Positions 22,805 to 32,312 of a DNA stretch of 60,302 nucleotides are shown piece after piece. Made by a program: the position numbers and the translations under genes. Source of the stretch: STC-54 sp964504665 (lineage in GTDB: Bacteria; Patescibacteriota; Microgenomatia; Daviesbacterales; UBA10151); contig CAZDEH010000005.1 of NCBI GenBank assembly GCA_964504665.1, positions 1 to 60,302 of the forward strand, in the 5' to 3' direction. Within the stretch, counting starts at the first letter, position 1. Each line of letters opens with the position of its first letter. The notes beneath the pieces are model-generated. The model saw only the letters and a program-made list of their open reading frames with translations. It searched no databases and was not told where the DNA came from.

Positions 22805-23108
22805 ATGTTGAGTATGAAAATCTTCAGCTAAATAAATTTTAATTTCAGCCGTATAATTACTACTATAATAGTAATTTTTAATACTTTTCCAAAATTAAAT
22901 CAATGGTTAGTTGTTAATTAAGGGAAAATGGGATATTGACGTTTGGGTTTTATTTGGTGTAATGTAAATCAATAGTCACAAAATTGGTAATTTTTGGAAT
23001 CTGCCTATGAATATTCTAATATATTCCGAAGACTAGATTATTGGGTAGGGTTATAGGTATACTTTAGAATATCAAAACTAATACGACAATAAAATATAAT
23101 TATTAATT
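22805..23108. other. Intergenic stretch before the restriction-modification pair
   Basis: No convincing gene. It contains the open continuation of the minus-strand frame above, an imperfect palindrome GAATA-TTCTAATA-TATTC near 23013-23030, and a TATAAT at 23095-23100 nine bases before the endonuclease ATG. The palindrome could be an operator for the R-M genes. Confidence 0.4.
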
Positions 23109-23963
23109 ATGACTACAAATTTACTTAAGGCATTAATAAATTTAATTAACAATCCAATTATAAATTTAGCTGATCATTACCGTTCCACAAACAGGGTAAA
23201 TAATATGGGTAATGCCTTAGAATTTTATATAAAGGACCTCTTTTGTGGTTCACTCAATGAAAACAATCTTGAAAAGAAAAATGAAACTTACAACCGATAT
23301 TTTTCCTATATTGGGAACCAGAATAATCCACCGGATATTATAATTAAGCAAGGTGATGCGATTGAAGTAAAGAAAATAGAAAGTTTGCGTTCGGGAATTG
23401 CATTAAATAGCTCATACCCAAAAGATAAATTATATTCCGATAGTCCGATGATTACTACGGCTTGTCGAAACTGCGAAAATTGGCGCGAGAAAGATTTAAT
23501 TTATGCTATCGGCGTTTCGAAAGAAAACAAGCTGAAAGCGTTATGGTTTGTTTATGGTGATTGCTATTCGGCAAATAAAGAAGTTTACGAAAGAATAAGG
23601 GGTAAAATTTCAAAAGGTGTTAATGAGTTGCAAGATGTTGGATTCTCGGAAACAAACGAATTAGGACGAGTTAACAAAGTTGATCCTTTAGGGATTACTT
23701 ACCTACGAATTCGTGGGATGTGGGGGATTGAGAATCCAATTAAAGTTTTTAACTATATTACTACTATCAGCCAAGAAGCCGAATTTGCAGTTAATGCCGT
23801 TATTCTTAGAGAGAAATACTTATCATTTCCAGAAGATGATAGAGAAGATATTGAGCAATTAATTAGTGGGAATTTCACTATAAAGGATGTTAAAATAAAG
23901 TCTCCGAACAATCCAGCAGACTTACTTGAAGCAAAACTTGTTAATTTTACAAAAATAATATGA
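23109..23963 (+). CDS. Type II restriction endonuclease, NgoPII family
   Basis: A 284-residue endonuclease that resembles R.NgoPII, which cuts GGCC. Seen: NNPIINLADHYRSTNRVNNMGNALE near the start, then IGNQNNPPDIIIKQGDAIEVKKIES at about residues 72-96, which holds the PD-(D/E)xK-type catalytic residues (D, E-x-K). NSSYPKDKLYSDSPMIT and DLIYAIGVSKENKLK follow. It overlaps the methyltransferase gene by four bases (ATGA), so the two form a coupled unit. The recognition sequence GGCC is inferred from family likeness. Confidence 0.9.
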   Translation: MTTNLLKALINLINNPIINLADHYRSTNRVNNMGNALEFYIKDLFCGSLNENNLEKKNETYNRYFSYIGNQNNPPDIIIKQGDAIEVKKIESLRSGIALNSSYPKDKLYSDSPMITTACRNCENWREKDLIYAIGVSKENKLKALWFVYGDCYSANKEVYERIRGKISKGVNELQDVGFSETNELGRVNKVDPLGITYLRIRGMWGIENPIKVFNYITTISQEAEFAVNAVILREKYLSFPEDDREDIEQLISGNFTIKDVKIKSPNNPADLLEAKLVNFTKII

Positions 23964-25000
23964 AGATTGTATCTTTATTTACTGGTGCAGGTGGCTTGGA
24001 TCTTGGTTTTAAAAAAACAGGGTTTGAAATTATTTGGGCTAATGAATTTGATCCAACTATTTGGGATACTCTCGAATATAATTTTCCAGAAACCAAGCTA
24101 GATAAACGAAGTATTGTCAATATTCCTTTGGTTGATATACCTTTTACTGACGGAATTATAGGTGGACCTCCATGTCAAAGTTGGAGTGAAGCTGGGGTTG
24201 GTCGGGGGATTAATGATAAGCGCGGGCAATTATTTTTTGATTATGTAAGAATCTTAAAAGATAAGCAACCTTTGTTTTTTTTAGCAGAAAATGTTTCAGG
24301 AATTCTTTTACCAAGACATAGAGAAGCGTTTAAGGAAATATTAAGGCAATTTAATGAAGCTGGATATAACGTTAGTTTTAAATTACTTAATGCAAATGAT
24401 TATGGAGTCCCAGAGGACCGTTTGCGGGTTATCATTGTAGGATATCACAAACAAAAATTAGGAATTACTTTTGAATTTCCAAAATCACGTAGTCATAAAC
24501 CAACATTAAAAGAGGCAATTTGGGATTTACGTTTAGCAAAACCGGCAAAACCATTTAATAAAACTAACGGAGAGAATTTACATGTTTCGAACCATGAATA
24601 TATGATAGGAGGGTTTTCGTCTATTTATATGTCTAGGAATAGGGTAAGAAGCTGGAATGAACCATCTTTTACCATACAAGCCGGGGGAAGGCATGCACCC
24701 ATCCATCCACAAGCACCTAAAATGAAATTTATTGAACAGAATATAAGAATTTTTATCCCTGGTCAAGAGCACCTATATCGCAGACTTTCAGTTAGGGAAT
24801 GTGCAAGAATACAAACTTTTCCTGATGACTTTATCTTCAAGTATAAAAATATTGCCGATGGGTATAAAATGATTGGAAATGCTGTTCCTGTCGAATTCGC
24901 AAAAGCCATTGCCCAAAAGATTATAGAGGATTTAAAAGCATTCAAGGAGATTTCTTTAGAAGAAAGTCTCTTAGGTCAAGGCCCGCACAATTTTGTTTAA
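23960..25000 (+). CDS. DNA cytosine-5 methyltransferase, partner of the NgoPII-like enzyme
   Basis: A 346-residue m5C methyltransferase. Motif I (AdoMet) is SLFTGAGGLDLGFKKTGF at residues 4-21. Motif IV with the catalytic cysteine is IIGGPPCQSWSEAG at about 69-82. Motif VI is FLAENVSG, motif VIII PEDRLRVIIVG, and motif X GNAVPVEFAKAIAQKI. The target-recognition region between VIII and IX contains RSWNEPSFTIQAGGRHAPIHP. It should protect host DNA at the site cut by the neighbour, likely GGCC. Confidence 0.95.
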   Translation: MKIVSLFTGAGGLDLGFKKTGFEIIWANEFDPTIWDTLEYNFPETKLDKRSIVNIPLVDIPFTDGIIGGPPCQSWSEAGVGRGINDKRGQLFFDYVRILKDKQPLFFLAENVSGILLPRHREAFKEILRQFNEAGYNVSFKLLNANDYGVPEDRLRVIIVGYHKQKLGITFEFPKSRSHKPTLKEAIWDLRLAKPAKPFNKTNGENLHVSNHEYMIGGFSSIYMSRNRVRSWNEPSFTIQAGGRHAPIHPQAPKMKFIEQNIRIFIPGQEHLYRRLSVRECARIQTFPDDFIFKYKNIADGYKMIGNAVPVEFAKAIAQKIIEDLKAFKEISLEESLLGQGPHNFV

Positions 25001-25024
25001 AGATCTCTCAAAATCCTTCAATAG

Positions 25025-25372
25025 TTAATGTTCCCAAACCCTTACAACTTTCCAGCCTGCATTCTTTAATTTTCTAGTGTACACTTTATCCCTTTTCTTA
25101 TTTTTTTATAATTTTGTTTAATTAATATTTTGATAGTTTGCCTGCCCTCTTTTGTAAGATATAACCGTGCCAAAAATCACCATCAATGAAAATTGCTACC
25201 TTCTTTCTTGTATAAACGATATCTGGCTTACCAAAAACTTTAAATTTGTGTAGGCGATAACCTTTAAAACCCAAAGACCACATTTTTTTCTAACAATCAG
25301 CTCTATTGAAGTGTCCCTGTCCTTAATGTGCGACATAATAAAACTTCTCTTTTCTTTAGAGAATTTGTCCAT
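25025..25372 (-). pseudogene. Vsr-type mismatch endonuclease, degraded by frameshifts
   Basis: The minus strand spells a very-short-patch repair endonuclease in three pieces. The first piece is MDKFSKEKRSFIMSHIKDRDTS plus IELIVRKK. After a frameshift comes SLGFKGYRLHKFKVFGKPDIVY and VAIFIDGDFWHG, with the catalytic aspartate in GKPDIVY. After a stop and another shift comes LKNAGWKVVRVWEH. Order and motifs match Vsr, which repairs T:G mismatches produced by m5C deamination and often accompanies cytosine methyltransferases. Being broken, it probably no longer protects the methylated sites. Confidence 0.85.
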
Positions 25373-25632
25373 GCCTTTGTATTTGATGTATGATACTATA
25401 AAATCTACCTGAGGTCTAAATCTTGGTAGTTTATTAATATAATTTTGAAAAACCTAAAGAAATAGTTGATGAAAATAAATTAAATAGACTCACGTTGAAA
25501 TAATCACAAGACAACTTTTTGATTTTGTTTTGGATAAATTATAATTATGGAACAATCAAAAGAATTCATCCAATATCTTGACTTCGGGGAATATTTGGCT
25601 TAATGTAGGATGAAAGTTTCCTGTTAAAGCCA
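25373..25632. other. Decayed intergenic stretch
   Basis: The open minus frame of the vsr remnant extends a further 20-odd codons upstream (LPRFRPQVDFIVSYIKYKG). On the plus strand only a 18-codon frame (25547-25603, MEQSKEFIQYLDFGEYLA) is seen. Nothing else is supported. Confidence 0.4.
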
Positions 25633-26895
25633 ATGAAAAAAATCATAAAAAGAGTAAAGATATTTTTCAAAAATTTACTACTGAAACTGAGGGCTTATTT
25701 TAAGAGGTTGCTTTTTCCTGTCTATTTATTTCCTTTTAAAATTATCACTTATTCCCTGTATTATCTTATTTTATTTACAATTAAATTAATTATTGCTTTT
25801 TTAGGATTAGTTTTGGACTGTCTAAGATATCCGTTTAAATCCCTGAAACATTTTTTAAGATTTGTTTTACTTCTTGTGGTATTTTTATATCTTGTGGCGT
25901 CACTGTTTGTAATTGCTGATTATCTACGCACTCAATACGGGTTTTACGGTAAGTTTCTATGTTCATTCGATACTAAAGAGAGATTATTAAATTCAGTAGT
26001 TCGGATAGTCGGGGGCTATTCTGAAGGTTCTGGATTTTTTATAGCTCCTGGTCAGGTGATTACCAATTTCCATGTTATCGCTGATGAACCCAGTCCGAAG
26101 ATTATTTTTCCTGACGGAAGTTTTACTACTCCTGTAAAAATTGTCGGTGATAAAAATATTGACTTGGCAGTTTTATTTACCGGAAAAAACTATCCCGAAA
26201 AGGTTTTTAATATGCCTGATAAAGTGGTCCTATATGGTGAAGAGCCACTGATCTCAGCAGGTTATCCTCTGGGAACCAGTTTAGCCGGAAATGCTACAAT
26301 CCTTAGGGGTAATTTTATTGATTACCGCGGTGGGAAAAAAAGTCCAGTATATTATATCCAGACCGGAATTAGTTTGGTGCAGGGAATGAGCGGGGGACCT
26401 CTAACTGATCAATGCGGGCAAGTCGTAGGTATTAATACTTTAAGTTTGACCGGAATGTCGCTTTTTATCGCTGCTGATCAGGCTAAATCAATTATTCCCG
26501 CCTTTACTGATCAGGCAATCACCAAAATTAACGTTGATCCTTCTCTCTCGCCGCAAGATTCAGTCAAAGCTTTTTATACATACCTTAAAGCCCGCAGAAT
26601 GGAAGACGGTTTTAATCTTTTAAGCCGCGAATATCTGAAAAAGACCAATTTTGAGGAGTGGACTAACAGATTTAAGGATATTTTAGATGTAGATATAATT
26701 AAATCTGAGAAGTACCAGGATATTACTGATACTGCTTTTATTAAGTTCTCCACCAAAAATTGGGTGGATGGTGAAGCTGAAGTTCACTTTTATGAAGGAA
26801 TTTGGCAAACTATTAGAGAGGATGGAGTTTATAAAATGCTTAAAAGTAAAATTTTAGAGGTTGATAATCCCGGGATGAGCTGGTTTTATGAGTAA
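25633..26895 (+). CDS. Membrane-anchored trypsin-like serine protease
   Basis: A 420-residue protein. Residues 1-100 are very basic and hydrophobic with two or three membrane helices (LLVVFLYLVASLFVIADYL is the last). The protease domain, about 115-310, has the triad: histidine in ITNFHVIA, aspartate in NIDLAVLF, serine in QGMSGGPL. This is an S1C/HtrA-like protease without a PDZ domain. The C-terminal 100 residues (SPQDSVKAFYTYLKARRMEDGFNLLS onward) resemble an NTF2-like or cystatin-like fold. It probably cleaves or senses proteins on the outer face of the membrane. It opens the cell-surface block. Confidence 0.85.
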   Translation: MKKIIKRVKIFFKNLLLKLRAYFKRLLFPVYLFPFKIITYSLYYLILFTIKLIIAFLGLVLDCLRYPFKSLKHFLRFVLLLVVFLYLVASLFVIADYLRTQYGFYGKFLCSFDTKERLLNSVVRIVGGYSEGSGFFIAPGQVITNFHVIADEPSPKIIFPDGSFTTPVKIVGDKNIDLAVLFTGKNYPEKVFNMPDKVVLYGEEPLISAGYPLGTSLAGNATILRGNFIDYRGGKKSPVYYIQTGISLVQGMSGGPLTDQCGQVVGINTLSLTGMSLFIAADQAKSIIPAFTDQAITKINVDPSLSPQDSVKAFYTYLKARRMEDGFNLLSREYLKKTNFEEWTNRFKDILDVDIIKSEKYQDITDTAFIKFSTKNWVDGEAEVHFYEGIWQTIREDGVYKMLKSKILEVDNPGMSWFYE

Positions 26896-27014
26896 TAAAA
26901 AATAGTTGTTGAGATGGGGAGAGTTGTAATCTGTTCAATTTTAAATACTTATCCTCAGAGATATACTAGCCATAGGCTGATAATCATTTCTGGTATATTA
27001 AATTGAAAGTTAAA

Positions 27015-27043
27015 TTGACATCTAAGTTCTATAAGTATAATAT
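27015..27043 (+). promoter_or_regulatory. Promoter of the LamG-like gene
   Basis: TTGACA (27015-27020) and TAATAT (27038-27043) with 17-bp spacing; an overlapping TATAAT lies at 27036-27041. The ATG follows at 27064. Confidence 0.6.
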
Positions 27044-27063
27044 CAGTACAAACAAACGGATAG

Positions 27064-27777
27064 ATGAAAATCAAAATTATAAATTTAGTGGTTGTGTTAG
27101 TATTCTTCCTCGGATTAACTGCTACTTCTGCATATGCTAGTACATTCTCTGATAATTTTAATGATGGTAATGCTGACGGATGGTGGTTGGGATATCAACA
27201 AGGAGCACCCTGGAAGCCTGGTAACTGGAGGGTTGAGGATGGTATGTTGGTGCAGGATGACGGCGGTGATAATTTTATAGCTACATATGAAGGATTACAA
27301 CTTTCTTCCCAAAAAGTCCAAGCGGACTTTAGTTTTAAGAACGCTTCTGGTTATGGGGGATTAATACTCTGGTATAAGAATGATGATAACTGGGTGTATG
27401 TTAGGTTATACCCAGGGGTACAGGGCTTATGGTTCTCGGAAGATATTAATGGTGAAGATACTAACACTTTTTATACGTATATTGCACCCGATACTACTTG
27501 GTACACAATAAAGGTGAAAGCAAATAAATCTGGAATTTTAGATGTTTATGTTAACGGCAGTTACATCCTAAGTCATCAAACACAAACCTCTGACCGTTAT
27601 GGTAAATCAGGAGTATTTAACGGAAACGCTGGAGGGTATATTGATAATTTTTCTCTTACGTGGGGTCCCACTAATAAAAATGAGTGTAAAAATAGCGGAT
27701 GGAAAGTATTTACTAACCCCACCTTTAAAAATCAAGGAGCTTGTGTAAATAATCTTGAAAAACACATATTTCAATAG
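27064..27777 (+). CDS. Secreted concanavalin-A/LamG-like protein
   Basis: A 237-residue exported protein. Residues 1-26 form a signal peptide (KIINLVVVLVFFLGLTATSAYA). The rest is one beta-sandwich: FSDNFNDGNADGWW, WRVEDGMLVQDDGGDNF, GGLILWYKNDDNWVYVRLYPG, WYTIKVKANKSGILDVYVNGS and GKSGVFNGNAGGYIDNFSL. This is the usual pattern of jelly-roll carbohydrate-binding or structural domains (family-16/DUF1080-like). The last 35 residues contain two cysteines and may form a stalk or a small disulphide module. Probably binds glycans at the surface; the ligand is unknown. Confidence 0.8.
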   Translation: MKIKIINLVVVLVFFLGLTATSAYASTFSDNFNDGNADGWWLGYQQGAPWKPGNWRVEDGMLVQDDGGDNFIATYEGLQLSSQKVQADFSFKNASGYGGLILWYKNDDNWVYVRLYPGVQGLWFSEDINGEDTNTFYTYIAPDTTWYTIKVKANKSGILDVYVNGSYILSHQTQTSDRYGKSGVFNGNAGGYIDNFSLTWGPTNKNECKNSGWKVFTNPTFKNQGACVNNLEKHIFQ

Positions 27778-27822
27778 TTAGGTCAAGGAAAGTTAAATAA
27801 AAAAGAGTATAATAAGCCTATA

Positions 27823-29010
27823 ATGCTAAATCAAAAAGGAATAGCTTTTATTCCTGTAATTATTTACTCTCTGGTTGCTTTAATTGGTATAGGTACACTT
27901 GGAGCAATAGCAACAAAAACGGGGGTTATATCATCAGTTCCTGCTGAAACCCGAACTTGGGAGAAAAGGATTATTGATAATATTAATGAGAAAAGAATAT
28001 CTAATAATTTAACTTCATTATCAGAAAATCAACTTCTTGATAAATCTTCACTCGCTCAGGCTCAAGATATAGTGAAAAGTGGGGTGTGGGCAATTGATAA
28101 TAGCTTTAAATTCATTAAAGATGCAGGTTATGATGACTTAGGCGCAGGACAAAGTATCGCAAGAAATTTTAATTCACCCGAGGATGCTGTAAAATCTTTA
28201 ATGGCAGATAAAATTAACAAAGATAATATTCTTAATAAAGAGTACAAAGACATTGGAATAGGAATAGCAGAAGGGAGAATGAACGGTTCTCAATCAAAAG
28301 TAATAGTTGTACATTTTGGCATTCAAAAAAATCGACCATCTATTACTGTAGCTACAACAGCATCGAACCTTACCCAAATACCAACTTCCAAAAAGGTACA
28401 ACCTATTAATATGGATAGCGATCCTATAATAACTTGTACCTCCTCATATCCAAATTGCTTGGGGCAAAGTATAAAGGTTAAGCAGAGTGTATGTTCTAAA
28501 ATTTATTGCTGTGGGATTGGTGATAAATGGAGTGTTTATCCCTCAAGCGATCAATGCAAGAGAGATCAAGAGGCTTATCTTGCGAATAGACAAATATTAC
28601 CACCATCTAACACACAAACTACTAATACTTACATACCTCCATCTTATCCGCCTTGTACTGTTTATTATCCTTCATTAGGTTACTCTCAAACATATAATTA
28701 TACTTCTCCAGAAACTTGTAGGATGTGGCAAGATTCAGCTCAGCGAACACAGACCACCATTGATACCTTATTTGATTGTAATGTTGACGGACAGAATATA
28801 GGAAAAATGACTGTTCCTGAATGTAGTCAAAAAATGATTGAGGATTTTAATACTTATACAATACCTGATACTACCCTTCCAACCTTAGATACGAGAACTC
28901 TGGATTATGATAGTGCAGTTTCAGCTTGTAAAAACAGAATGAGGACTTTAGGTATAGCAGATAGTTCTGTTGCTCAACAGTGTTATAGTAATCCTAATTT
29001 GGGGTTATAA
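27823..29010 (+). CDS. Membrane-anchored CAP (SCP/PR-1) domain protein
   Basis: A 395-residue protein with an N-terminal anchor (residues 8-33, FIPVIIYSLVALIGIGTLGAIA). A CAP domain follows at about 45-180: IIDNINEKRISNNLTSL, LLDKSSLAQAQDIVKSG, GAGQSIARNFNSPEDAVKSLMAD and YKDIGIGIAEG. The remaining 200 residues are rich in cysteine, serine, threonine and tyrosine (CTSSYPNCLGQS, KIYCCGIGDKW) and look like an extracellular disulphide-linked tail. TATAAT at 27808-27813 lies nine bases before the ATG. Bacterial CAP proteins are extracellular but their reactions are mostly unknown. Confidence 0.8.
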   Translation: MLNQKGIAFIPVIIYSLVALIGIGTLGAIATKTGVISSVPAETRTWEKRIIDNINEKRISNNLTSLSENQLLDKSSLAQAQDIVKSGVWAIDNSFKFIKDAGYDDLGAGQSIARNFNSPEDAVKSLMADKINKDNILNKEYKDIGIGIAEGRMNGSQSKVIVVHFGIQKNRPSITVATTASNLTQIPTSKKVQPINMDSDPIITCTSSYPNCLGQSIKVKQSVCSKIYCCGIGDKWSVYPSSDQCKRDQEAYLANRQILPPSNTQTTNTYIPPSYPPCTVYYPSLGYSQTYNYTSPETCRMWQDSAQRTQTTIDTLFDCNVDGQNIGKMTVPECSQKMIEDFNTYTIPDTTLPTLDTRTLDYDSAVSACKNRMRTLGIADSSVAQQCYSNPNLGL

Positions 29011-29047
29011 ATCCTGTTTTAATTTCTGATGAAAACAGAAAAACAGT

Positions 29048-29233
29048 TTGCTTTTAGTGGCCTTATTTTTGCTAATTCTTTCTCTATTTCCCATTTGGCC
29101 CTACCTATTTCTACTAATTGGATCGGTTTTGAATTACAAAGTGACCAATAAGCTTCTGCCCGAAGACCCATTTTATAGACACAAAAGGTTTCACCCTTTG
29201 AGACTAAATTTTTGGTTAAATTTTAGTTGTTGA
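29048..29233 (+). CDS. Doubtful small membrane protein
   Basis: A TTG-initiated frame of 61 residues with one hydrophobic hairpin (LLVALFLLILSLFPIWPYLFLLIG) and a charged end PEDPFYRHKRFHPLRLNFW. An ATG at 29029 begins MKTEKQF in another frame; a one-base change would join it to this frame to make a natural small membrane protein. The gene may therefore be frameshifted. Confidence 0.35.
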   Translation: MLLVALFLLILSLFPIWPYLFLLIGSVLNYKVTNKLLPEDPFYRHKRFHPLRLNFWLNFSC

Positions 29234-29273
29234 TTTGAAGGGAATTGTGATATTCTAAAAAGAGGATAAAAAA

Positions 29274-29522
29274 ATGAGCAAAAAGTCTATTATTATAATT
29301 TTGGTTTTGAGTGTATTGGTAACTTATGGGGTGGCAATTGCGGATGCTTTAAGAAGAAAAAGTCTTTTGGCAGGGGAAGCCGGTTTACCATTTAGATTTA
29401 GTTCTGCCTCTCTTTTTGGATCTGAAAGTACTGATCAATTTATGTTTTTGCTAGATGTATTTTTCTGGACAATTGTTTTATTTGGAATTTGGAAGTTAAT
29501 TTTAAAAGCTTTTAAAAAATAA
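29274..29522 (+). CDS. Small two-helix membrane protein
   Basis: An 82-residue protein with helices at about residues 5-25 and 58-78. A polar segment RRKSLLAGEAGLPFRFSSASLFGSES lies between them. AGAGGA is present as ribosome-binding site nine bases before the ATG. No family is recognised. It ends three bases before a convergent lipase gene. Confidence 0.6.
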   Translation: MSKKSIIIILVLSVLVTYGVAIADALRRKSLLAGEAGLPFRFSSASLFGSESTDQFMFLLDVFFWTIVLFGIWKLILKAFKK

Positions 29523-29525
29523 ACT

Positions 29526-32249
29526 TTATTTTAATCCAAAACTAAATTCTATAATAGTTCCGTCATTTAAGTTAATTTTATAAAAATATGTTTTTCCTGC
29601 AGAAAGAGTTTTTGTATTCATATTAAAGATCCATTGTTGGTTTGTAGCATCCCACCTAAAGCTTACTTCTGGTGTAGTGGAATCAACAGGATCGTTAACA
29701 CTATTGATTGTTGTTTCTGAAACTGTGCTGATTAGACTGAAATTATTAATTACACCCAATGTACCTACAGATATTCCATTATTATTACAAACCCTGAATT
29801 TAGCTGGTACAGTACTGCCTTGTTTAAAGATACTGGTTCCATCATTATTTATAGGTTGTAAAATTGTGTGTCCTGAATTTCCTAAACATGTGCCACTGGA
29901 ATATTGAACTTTATAAGTAATAGTTTGCAAAGTTGTATTCCCAGCCCTATCTTCTGCAAAAACCTTAAATTCCTTAGTTCCTACCGAGCTAGTATCTATA
30001 TTTTCTCCAGCATTAATAATTCCTTGGCACTTATCTATGTCGGAATTTTCATCATTACATTGAAAGTCTGCTGTAACTGGCTGGTTTAATATTAAAACAG
30101 CATCTTTTATGGGAAAATTAATAGTAATTGTGGGTGAGGTATTATCATAATTTGCATCACCAGTTAAAATAGCGGAGTTATTCACTTGAGAATCAATAGT
30201 ACCATTACCATCTGTATCAACTTGTAAAATCGGTGGTTCTGTTGAGTTAGTGTCAAAAACAGTTTCAGCTTTTGTTGTATTTGTTAAAGGTACTGATTTA
30301 TATAGAATAGTTTTATCATTGATATCGTTTTTATAATCTCTGATTTTGAAATCAAAACTGCCATTATCTGTGACCTCAAATTCTAAGGTATAGATTCCGT
30401 CATCCGGTAAAAAGATAAACTTAGCATCATCTAAAGTATCATAGGAACTCTCTGGGATATCAACTTCAAAATCTCCGTTTGGTAAGGGACCCGTATGATT
30501 TCTCAACTGATCATAAGCATGGATATTGACTGGAGAATGAACTGAAAATTCATGACCGTCTAATTTATATGGTTCCAAAGATATTCCTGCTGATAAGAGA
30601 TTACTATCACCCAGAATAGTTTTAACCATATCCATGGCAGGTCCATTAAAAACTAGCTGACTATGCTTTTGTTTGGTATAGTAAATTGTAGCATTGCCGT
30701 TCAAAAATAGATTTTTATGAGGATCGGATAAAGAGGCACTTAGTAAAGGTACTGTCTCGTCACCATTAATTTTTACCATATCCTTATAAGGAATTTTAAT
30801 ACCTGCGAAATCAATTCTATTTTTCTCTATAATTTGTCCTAAAGTATCAATACCTGATCCTACAATAATTGATACATCAACACCATTAGTATTTGGTAAA
30901 TTATTATCCAGACCATGAAATGTTTCAGTGGGATCAAAAAGAGGAGTATTATAACCGAGATTTGTAAGTAATGTTTTAGTTTGGGCATAATTTAATGGTC
31001 CTGTTATCCCGTTAGTATCAATATCCCGTTCGTCGCGGAAAGGAAAAGAGTGTAATTCATCTTCACCAGAATAGAAATTAAAATATTTTTGAGATGGAGC
31101 TAATTCAAAACCACCGACCATATTTTGTAGTACATCTTTTATTTCAGAAGGAGCTAATGAAAGGCAAAATGGACCTGCTTCGAACCTTAAACAACCTCCA
31201 TACATTAAATTCTTTAGAAAATCTACTGCCCCTAAATAAGGAGTACCTAAAGTAATTAATTTTCTGACCTTTTGGGCTTTTATTGGATCAGCTATATAGT
31301 TTCTGGCTACTAATCCTCCCATGGAATGGGCTACTAGATCAACTTTTTGACTGCCCGTTTGAGTTTTAATAGCTTCTATCTTTTGATCTAATAGTGGAGC
31401 AGTTAGAGAAACATCTTTTCTCCAGTCATAAGGGAAAACGAAAAAATTTTGATTTAGGGTATACCCATTGGTTGTAAAAAAATCTATTGTGGGATGATAA
31501 GCTCCGGCAAAAATATTATCTGTCAGTTCTAAATTTGCTTCACTGGTTTGTCCATCAGACTGTAATCTTAAGATATCAAAATAATCATCATTTCCAGGCA
31601 TAATCGCTTCCCCTTCATTAACCCAAACTTTTTCTTCAGCAGGATAGGTATGAGTATAAGTACCTCCATGACCATCAGGAGCTGTCCAAAGATAGGTATC
31701 CTTAACTTTTAACTCTGACCCACCTATTCCTGGGATAAAAATAAGTGGAGTTTTGGAAGGGGTTGGGGTGGGGGTGGAAATAGGAGTGGGTGTTGGGGTA
31801 GGATCAGGGGCATTAGTGTTTGCAAGATAAAGTGAGGAGCTGCCGACAGATATACCGCAGACATCAAATAATTTTATATGTACTTGATTTATACCTGGTC
31901 TAAAATAATTTGTGATATCAGCTGGTGGCATATCACTTAGCGACCAGCAACCATTATTGTAATAATGAGTATATGTGCGAGTGATGTTATCAGGTCCTAT
32001 GACAGTTATTCTTATGGCATCATCTACAATTGTGTTTCCTGTAGAATCATGTTTGCTACTTAATACAATGTTTCCTGACTGAAAATTTATACTTAAATCT
32101 GTTTCAAAAAATGTTATTCCATTATGATGCGGACGGTAACCTGGAATGCCTGTTGTTATAGTATAAGGAATAATTGTTGCACTGGCGAGTTGAGGAAAAA
32201 AGAGAAAAAGACAAATTACCAAAATAAATGCCTTTATTATTTTATCCAC
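29526..32249 (-). CDS. Large secreted lipase (LCAT/PGAP1-like alpha/beta hydrolase) with Ig-like tail
   Basis: A 907-residue exported enzyme. A signal peptide covers residues 1-24. A beta-rich domain follows to about 150, then a proline/threonine linker (PTPTPTPISTPTPTP). The hydrolase begins with TPLIFIPGIGGSELKV; the nucleophile elbow VAHSMGG carries the catalytic serine, and VDLVAHSMGGLVARNYIAD is typical of lecithin:cholesterol acyltransferase-like lipases. The C-terminal third contains Ig-like or PKD-like modules (ITINFPIKDAVLILNQPVTADF; FKQGSTVPAKFRVC). It probably acts on lipids or esters outside the cell, possibly on host or neighbour membranes. The size is remarkable for such a small genome. 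Confidence 0.85.
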   Translation of the reverse strand: MDKIIKAFILVICLFLFFPQLASATIIPYTITTGIPGYRPHHNGITFFETDLSINFQSGNIVLSSKHDSTGNTIVDDAIRITVIGPDNITRTYTHYYNNGCWSLSDMPPADITNYFRPGINQVHIKLFDVCGISVGSSSLYLANTNAPDPTPTPTPISTPTPTPSKTPLIFIPGIGGSELKVKDTYLWTAPDGHGGTYTHTYPAEEKVWVNEGEAIMPGNDDYFDILRLQSDGQTSEANLELTDNIFAGAYHPTIDFFTTNGYTLNQNFFVFPYDWRKDVSLTAPLLDQKIEAIKTQTGSQKVDLVAHSMGGLVARNYIADPIKAQKVRKLITLGTPYLGAVDFLKNLMYGGCLRFEAGPFCLSLAPSEIKDVLQNMVGGFELAPSQKYFNFYSGEDELHSFPFRDERDIDTNGITGPLNYAQTKTLLTNLGYNTPLFDPTETFHGLDNNLPNTNGVDVSIIVGSGIDTLGQIIEKNRIDFAGIKIPYKDMVKINGDETVPLLSASLSDPHKNLFLNGNATIYYTKQKHSQLVFNGPAMDMVKTILGDSNLLSAGISLEPYKLDGHEFSVHSPVNIHAYDQLRNHTGPLPNGDFEVDIPESSYDTLDDAKFIFLPDDGIYTLEFEVTDNGSFDFKIRDYKNDINDKTILYKSVPLTNTTKAETVFDTNSTEPPILQVDTDGNGTIDSQVNNSAILTGDANYDNTSPTITINFPIKDAVLILNQPVTADFQCNDENSDIDKCQGIINAGENIDTSSVGTKEFKVFAEDRAGNTTLQTITYKVQYSSGTCLGNSGHTILQPINNDGTSIFKQGSTVPAKFRVCNNNGISVGTLGVINNFSLISTVSETTINSVNDPVDSTTPEVSFRWDATNQQWIFNMNTKTLSAGKTYFYKINLNDGTIIEFSFGLK

Positions 32250-32312
32250 TTTTTTAGTATTATCGATATTATAATCTTAGTCAATGAAGGAGATTTTGTT
32301 AAAGAAAAAATA

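Noticed and set aside
25380..25620. A second intact gene between vsr and the serine protease
   Set aside because: Only an 18-codon frame and decayed fragments are seen.
29677..30089. Plus-strand frames inside the lipase gene
   Set aside because: They are shadows of a long, well-supported minus-strand gene with signal peptide and active-site motif.
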